Positions 24,605-27,171 of a stretch of DNA of 27,171 nucleotides are shown here, one piece after another; positions within the stretch are counted from its first letter, which is position 1; the number at the start of each line of letters is the position of its first letter. Origin of the DNA: an uncultured Bacteroidales bacterium (GTDB taxonomy: Bacteria; Bacteroidota; Bacteroidia; Bacteroidales; UBA932). The stretch is taken from NCBI GenBank assembly GCA_934725285.1, contig CAKVBK010000013.1:1-27171 (forward strand), given 5' to 3'. The position numbers and the translations under genes were made by a program. The notes under the pieces were generated by a model that was not told the DNA's origin, did not search any database, and saw only the letters and a list, made by a program, of their open reading frames with translations.

Positions 24605-26542
24605 ATGGCTTTTTTGAAGTTCAACAAGTCCGAGTTGGTCAACCTCTCATATTCGCTGAAGAGGGAGATCATCTGTGCCAACAAGACAGGCGCCTACTGC
24701 AACACTTCCATAGTGACTTGCAACACAAGACGCTATCATGGCCTGCTTGCAGTGCCGGTTGACGCTTTCGGAGGCAGGACGCACCTGCTCTTGTCCTCTT
24801 TGGACGAAAGCCTCATCCTTAACGGAAAACAGTTCAATCTGGGTATCCACTGCTACGGTAATGTCTATGAGCCGCGCGGCCACAAGTACATCATCGATTT
24901 CGAGGCTGACCCTGTCCCTAAAATCACCTATAAGGTCGGGGAGATCGTGTTCACGAAGAGCATACTGCTCGTGCCGGATTCCGATCAGGTCATGATCCGT
25001 TTCGATCTGGTTCACGCTCCGGCGAAGGTAAGGCTGCTTCTTACCCCGTTCCTGGCTTTCCGTGACATCCATGCGCTGACGGAGGAGAATCCGAACGCCA
25101 TGACCGAGGGCTGGGAGATCCCTAACGGTATGGCGTTCAACCTCTACGAGGGCTTCCCGGACCTGGACATGCAGTTCAACACGAAAGATGTCACTTTCGT
25201 GACAGCTCCATGCTGGTACAAAGGAGTGACATATTCCGACGAGTATCGCCGCGGGTTCGCATGCAAGGAGGATCTCTACGTTCCAGGACATTTCGAGACC
25301 GAGATGAAACCCGGTGATGCGGTCGTGTTCTCCGCTTCCGTGGATCTGGCCACTCCGTCCGGACTCAAGAGAAAATTTGACTCCTATGTGTCCAAGGCCG
25401 CGAAGATCACCACCTACCATGAACAACTTGTGCACTGCGCCGACCTGCTGAAGCAGGACCGAGGCGGTCACAAGATGATAACGGCGGGATTCTCATGGCT
25501 TTACACCGGACTGTTGAGGGAAACTCTGGAGGCTCTTCCGGGACTTACCCTCTACGCCAATGGGGACAAGGCCGAGTTCGAAGAGATTCTCGACAACCTG
25601 ATCTCCGACAACCAGGAGCGTCTTTTCCACAGGACCACACAGGTCGAGGCGCCCCTCAGGCTGGCATATGCCCTTGATCGCTATATTGAGTTCGGAGCCG
25701 ATCCAAAGGCTGTCTGGAAGAAGTACGGTCCAGTGGTCAAAGGCATCCTTGAAAGTTACCTGCCTGGCAAACGGGTCGAAGTCGCGATGCAGCCGAACGG
25801 GCTCCTCTGGGCGCAGCTTGACCATTGGGCTCTCTCTTGGATGAACACTTATGTGAACGGCAATCCAGTGACTGAAAGGGCTGGCTATCAAGTGGAGACG
25901 AACGCCTTGTGGTTTCAGTCAATTCTCTTCGCGGTGACTATGGAACGGAAATATTCACCTTCTGACAGCGCTTTCCTGAAGGAATGGTCTCACATTCTGG
26001 ATCTTGTCCGCGCGAATTTCCAGAACACTTTCTGGAATGCCCGCTCCGGCTATCTCGCCGACTATGTGGACAATGCCGGACAGCACCTTGAGGTCCGTCC
26101 GAACATGCTCTACGCCCTTGTGGGTGAGGATATTCCTGTTGAACCTGAGGTCGCTCGAAGGGTGTTGCAGGTGATTGACAATGAACTCGTGACGAGAAGG
26201 GGGATACGCACGCTTTCCCCGCGTCACTCTGAATATAAGGGCGTCTATGAGGGCTCGCAGACAGACAGGGATCTGGCCTACTACAACGGCTGTTGCCTTA
26301 CGTCACTGCTTGGCCCTTACTGCGAGGTCTGCTTCAAGATGAAGGGACCGGCTTTCCTGAACAAGGCCCAGTGGCTCGTCAACGGCTTCTATGAGGATCT
26401 TAACAAGCACGGTGTCGGAGCGTTCTCTGAGCTCTACGATGGAGACCCGCCTCATGAGCCTCACGGAGCGATCTCATCGGCTCTGAGCACGGCGGCTTTG
26501 CTGGAGGTGGAATACCTTAAGAACAAATACAAGGAGGAGTAG
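24605..26542 (+). CDS. Glycogen debranching enzyme-like protein (GDE family, GH133-related)
   Basis: This 645-residue protein is expected to act on alpha-1,6 branches of glycogen. The N-terminal GDE_N domain (about 15-265) is well kept, with NKTGAYCNTSIVTCNTRRYHGLL, LLLSSLDESLI and LTPFLAFRDIHALTEENP. The C-terminal (alpha/alpha)6 domain (about 290-640) keeps ALPGLTLYANG, QPNGLLWAQ, VTERAGYQVETNALWFQ, TLSPRHSEYKGVYEG and RDLAYYNG. Several positions usually tied to catalysis are altered: LLRE at 303-306 in place of a GRD-type motif, SWMN at 411-414 in place of TWMD, and YNGCCLTS in place of HNGTVWPW. Activity is therefore uncertain. The next gene starts 4 bp after its stop, so the two are tightly coupled. 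No other family fits better. Confidence 0.87.
   Translation: MAFLKFNKSELVNLSYSLKREIICANKTGAYCNTSIVTCNTRRYHGLLAVPVDAFGGRTHLLLSSLDESLILNGKQFNLGIHCYGNVYEPRGHKYIIDFEADPVPKITYKVGEIVFTKSILLVPDSDQVMIRFDLVHAPAKVRLLLTPFLAFRDIHALTEENPNAMTEGWEIPNGMAFNLYEGFPDLDMQFNTKDVTFVTAPCWYKGVTYSDEYRRGFACKEDLYVPGHFETEMKPGDAVVFSASVDLATPSGLKRKFDSYVSKAAKITTYHEQLVHCADLLKQDRGGHKMITAGFSWLYTGLLRETLEALPGLTLYANGDKAEFEEILDNLISDNQERLFHRTTQVEAPLRLAYALDRYIEFGADPKAVWKKYGPVVKGILESYLPGKRVEVAMQPNGLLWAQLDHWALSWMNTYVNGNPVTERAGYQVETNALWFQSILFAVTMERKYSPSDSAFLKEWSHILDLVRANFQNTFWNARSGYLADYVDNAGQHLEVRPNMLYALVGEDIPVEPEVARRVLQVIDNELVTRRGIRTLSPRHSEYKGVYEGSQTDRDLAYYNGCCLTSLLGPYCEVCFKMKGPAFLNKAQWLVNGFYEDLNKHGVGAFSELYDGDPPHEPHGAISSALSTAALLEVEYLKNKYKEE
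26531..26539 (+). promoter_or_regulatory. Ribosome binding site of the glycosyltransferase gene
   Basis: AAGGAGGAG, within the last codons of the previous gene, lies about 8 bases before the ATG at 26547. It is the strongest Shine-Dalgarno match I see in the window and points to coupled translation. Confidence 0.5.
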
Positions 26543-26546
26543 GAAT

Positions 26547-27171
26547 ATGAGAGTTTTGATGTTTGGATGGGAATTTCCTCCCCACATCGCCGGAGGACTC
26601 GGCACGGCTTGTTACGGAATCGTCAAAGGTTTGGCCTACAACGGGGTCCAGACTCTTTTCGTGATGCCGTCCGCTTCCGGAGACGAGGACCAGAGCGCGG
26701 CGAAGATCATCAACGCCAGCGATGTCCCTGTGGAGTCTGTAGGCTCGACTGTCGATGAGTTCCTGGACAAAGTGAAGTTCGTGCGCATCGGTTCGAACAT
26801 GATCCCGTACGTTGATCCTGAGGAGTTTCACGAGATGGTGGAGTCCGAGCGAAGGCTTCAGAGCGAGAATCTGTCAAAGTGCATCGGCTCGAAGTTCCGT
26901 TTTTCCGGCCGTTATGGCTCCAACCTGATGGAGGAGGTCGCCCACTATGCGATGGTCGGCGGCACGATAGCGATGGAGCACAAGGATGAGTTCGACATCA
27001 TCCACGCCCATGACTGGCTGACCTATCTGGCTGGAATCGCCGCCAAGGAACTGACCGGCAAGCCGCTGGTCGTTCATGTCCATGCCACGTCGTTCGACCG
27101 TGGGACTGAGGACCAGATTGACAGCCGTGTCTATGACATCGAGAAGAGAGGCATGATGGCGGCCGACAAGG
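26547..27171 (+). CDS. Glycogen/starch synthase-like glycosyltransferase, N-terminal fragment
   Basis: This is the first 208 codons of a gene that runs past the window end. The start RVLMFGWEFPPHIAGGLGTACYGIV is the nucleotide-binding Rossmann start of GT-B transferases (GT4/GT5 type), with AGGLG in the place of the glycogen-synthase KxGGL motif. FDIIHAHDWLTYLAGI and PLVVHVHATSFDRG are the usual next motifs. In this operon it is expected to extend alpha-1,4-glucan from a nucleotide-sugar donor. The C-terminal donor-binding domain is outside the window, so the donor cannot be judged. The ATG at 26547 lies 4 bp after the previous stop, with a good Shine-Dalgarno match. Confidence 0.9.
   Translation, partial: MRVLMFGWEFPPHIAGGLGTACYGIVKGLAYNGVQTLFVMPSASGDEDQSAAKIINASDVPVESVGSTVDEFLDKVKFVRIGSNMIPYVDPEEFHEMVESERRLQSENLSKCIGSKFRFSGRYGSNLMEEVAHYAMVGGTIAMEHKDEFDIIHAHDWLTYLAGIAAKELTGKPLVVHVHATSFDRGTEDQIDSRVYDIEKRGMMAADK

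Noticed and set aside
1..27171. CRISPR arrays, tRNA or rRNA genes, insertion sequences, integrase or attachment sites
   Set aside because: I saw no regularly spaced repeats, no cloverleaf or rRNA-like stretches and no transposase- or integrase-like proteins. Gaps between genes are all under about 210 bp.

Overview
The window looks like a Bacteroidota chromosome, most likely Bacteroidales. The evidence is a SusC/SusD pair, a hybrid two-component system, a Porin_10-type porin, a fimbrillin-like lipoprotein with a FISUMP domain, a eukaryote-like glycogen branching enzyme, and promoters of the Bacteroidota TAnnTTTG type. The DNA is moderately GC-rich, roughly 55% by eye. I would not name a genus from this alone.

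Left edge (1-5425): the C-terminal end of an M13 zinc metallopeptidase and an FtsX/LolE-like ABC permease read rightwards. They converge on a leftward pair of genes, a Porin_10-type outer-membrane protein and an MltF-type lytic transglycosylase. The permease and the transglycosylase overlap tail to tail by 87 bp. A bidirectional terminator at 5540-5585 separates this block from the next.

Centre (5631-22404): a seven-gene, single-direction polysaccharide utilisation locus (PUL). In transcription order it holds an HTCS sensor/regulator, SusC, SusD, a BNR-propeller lipoprotein with a CBM9/DOMON-like C-terminus, a fimbrillin-like/FISUMP lipoprotein, a 1110-residue DUF5107-TPR protein, and a clan GH-A (GH5-like) glycoside hydrolase. 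The six structural genes are 9-25 bp apart, and a TACATTTG promoter precedes susC. The HTCS is expected to sense a breakdown product in the periplasm and switch on the operon. SusC/SusD and the two lipoproteins would capture glycan at the surface, and the DUF5107 protein and the GH would process it in the periplasm or outside. The substrate cannot be read from the sequence, and the enzyme set is unusual.

Right edge (22599-27171): a glycogen operon diverges from the HTCS gene. It holds a GH13_8-type branching enzyme (glgB), a debranching-enzyme-like protein with degenerate active-site motifs, and a glycogen-synthase-like glycosyltransferase cut by the window end. This would be the storage end of carbon flow.

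The most unexpected signal is not a gene. The hexamer GAATAT/ATATTC occurs about 70 times by hand count, spread over every gene, reading frame and strand and the gaps between genes. Base composition would predict roughly eight.
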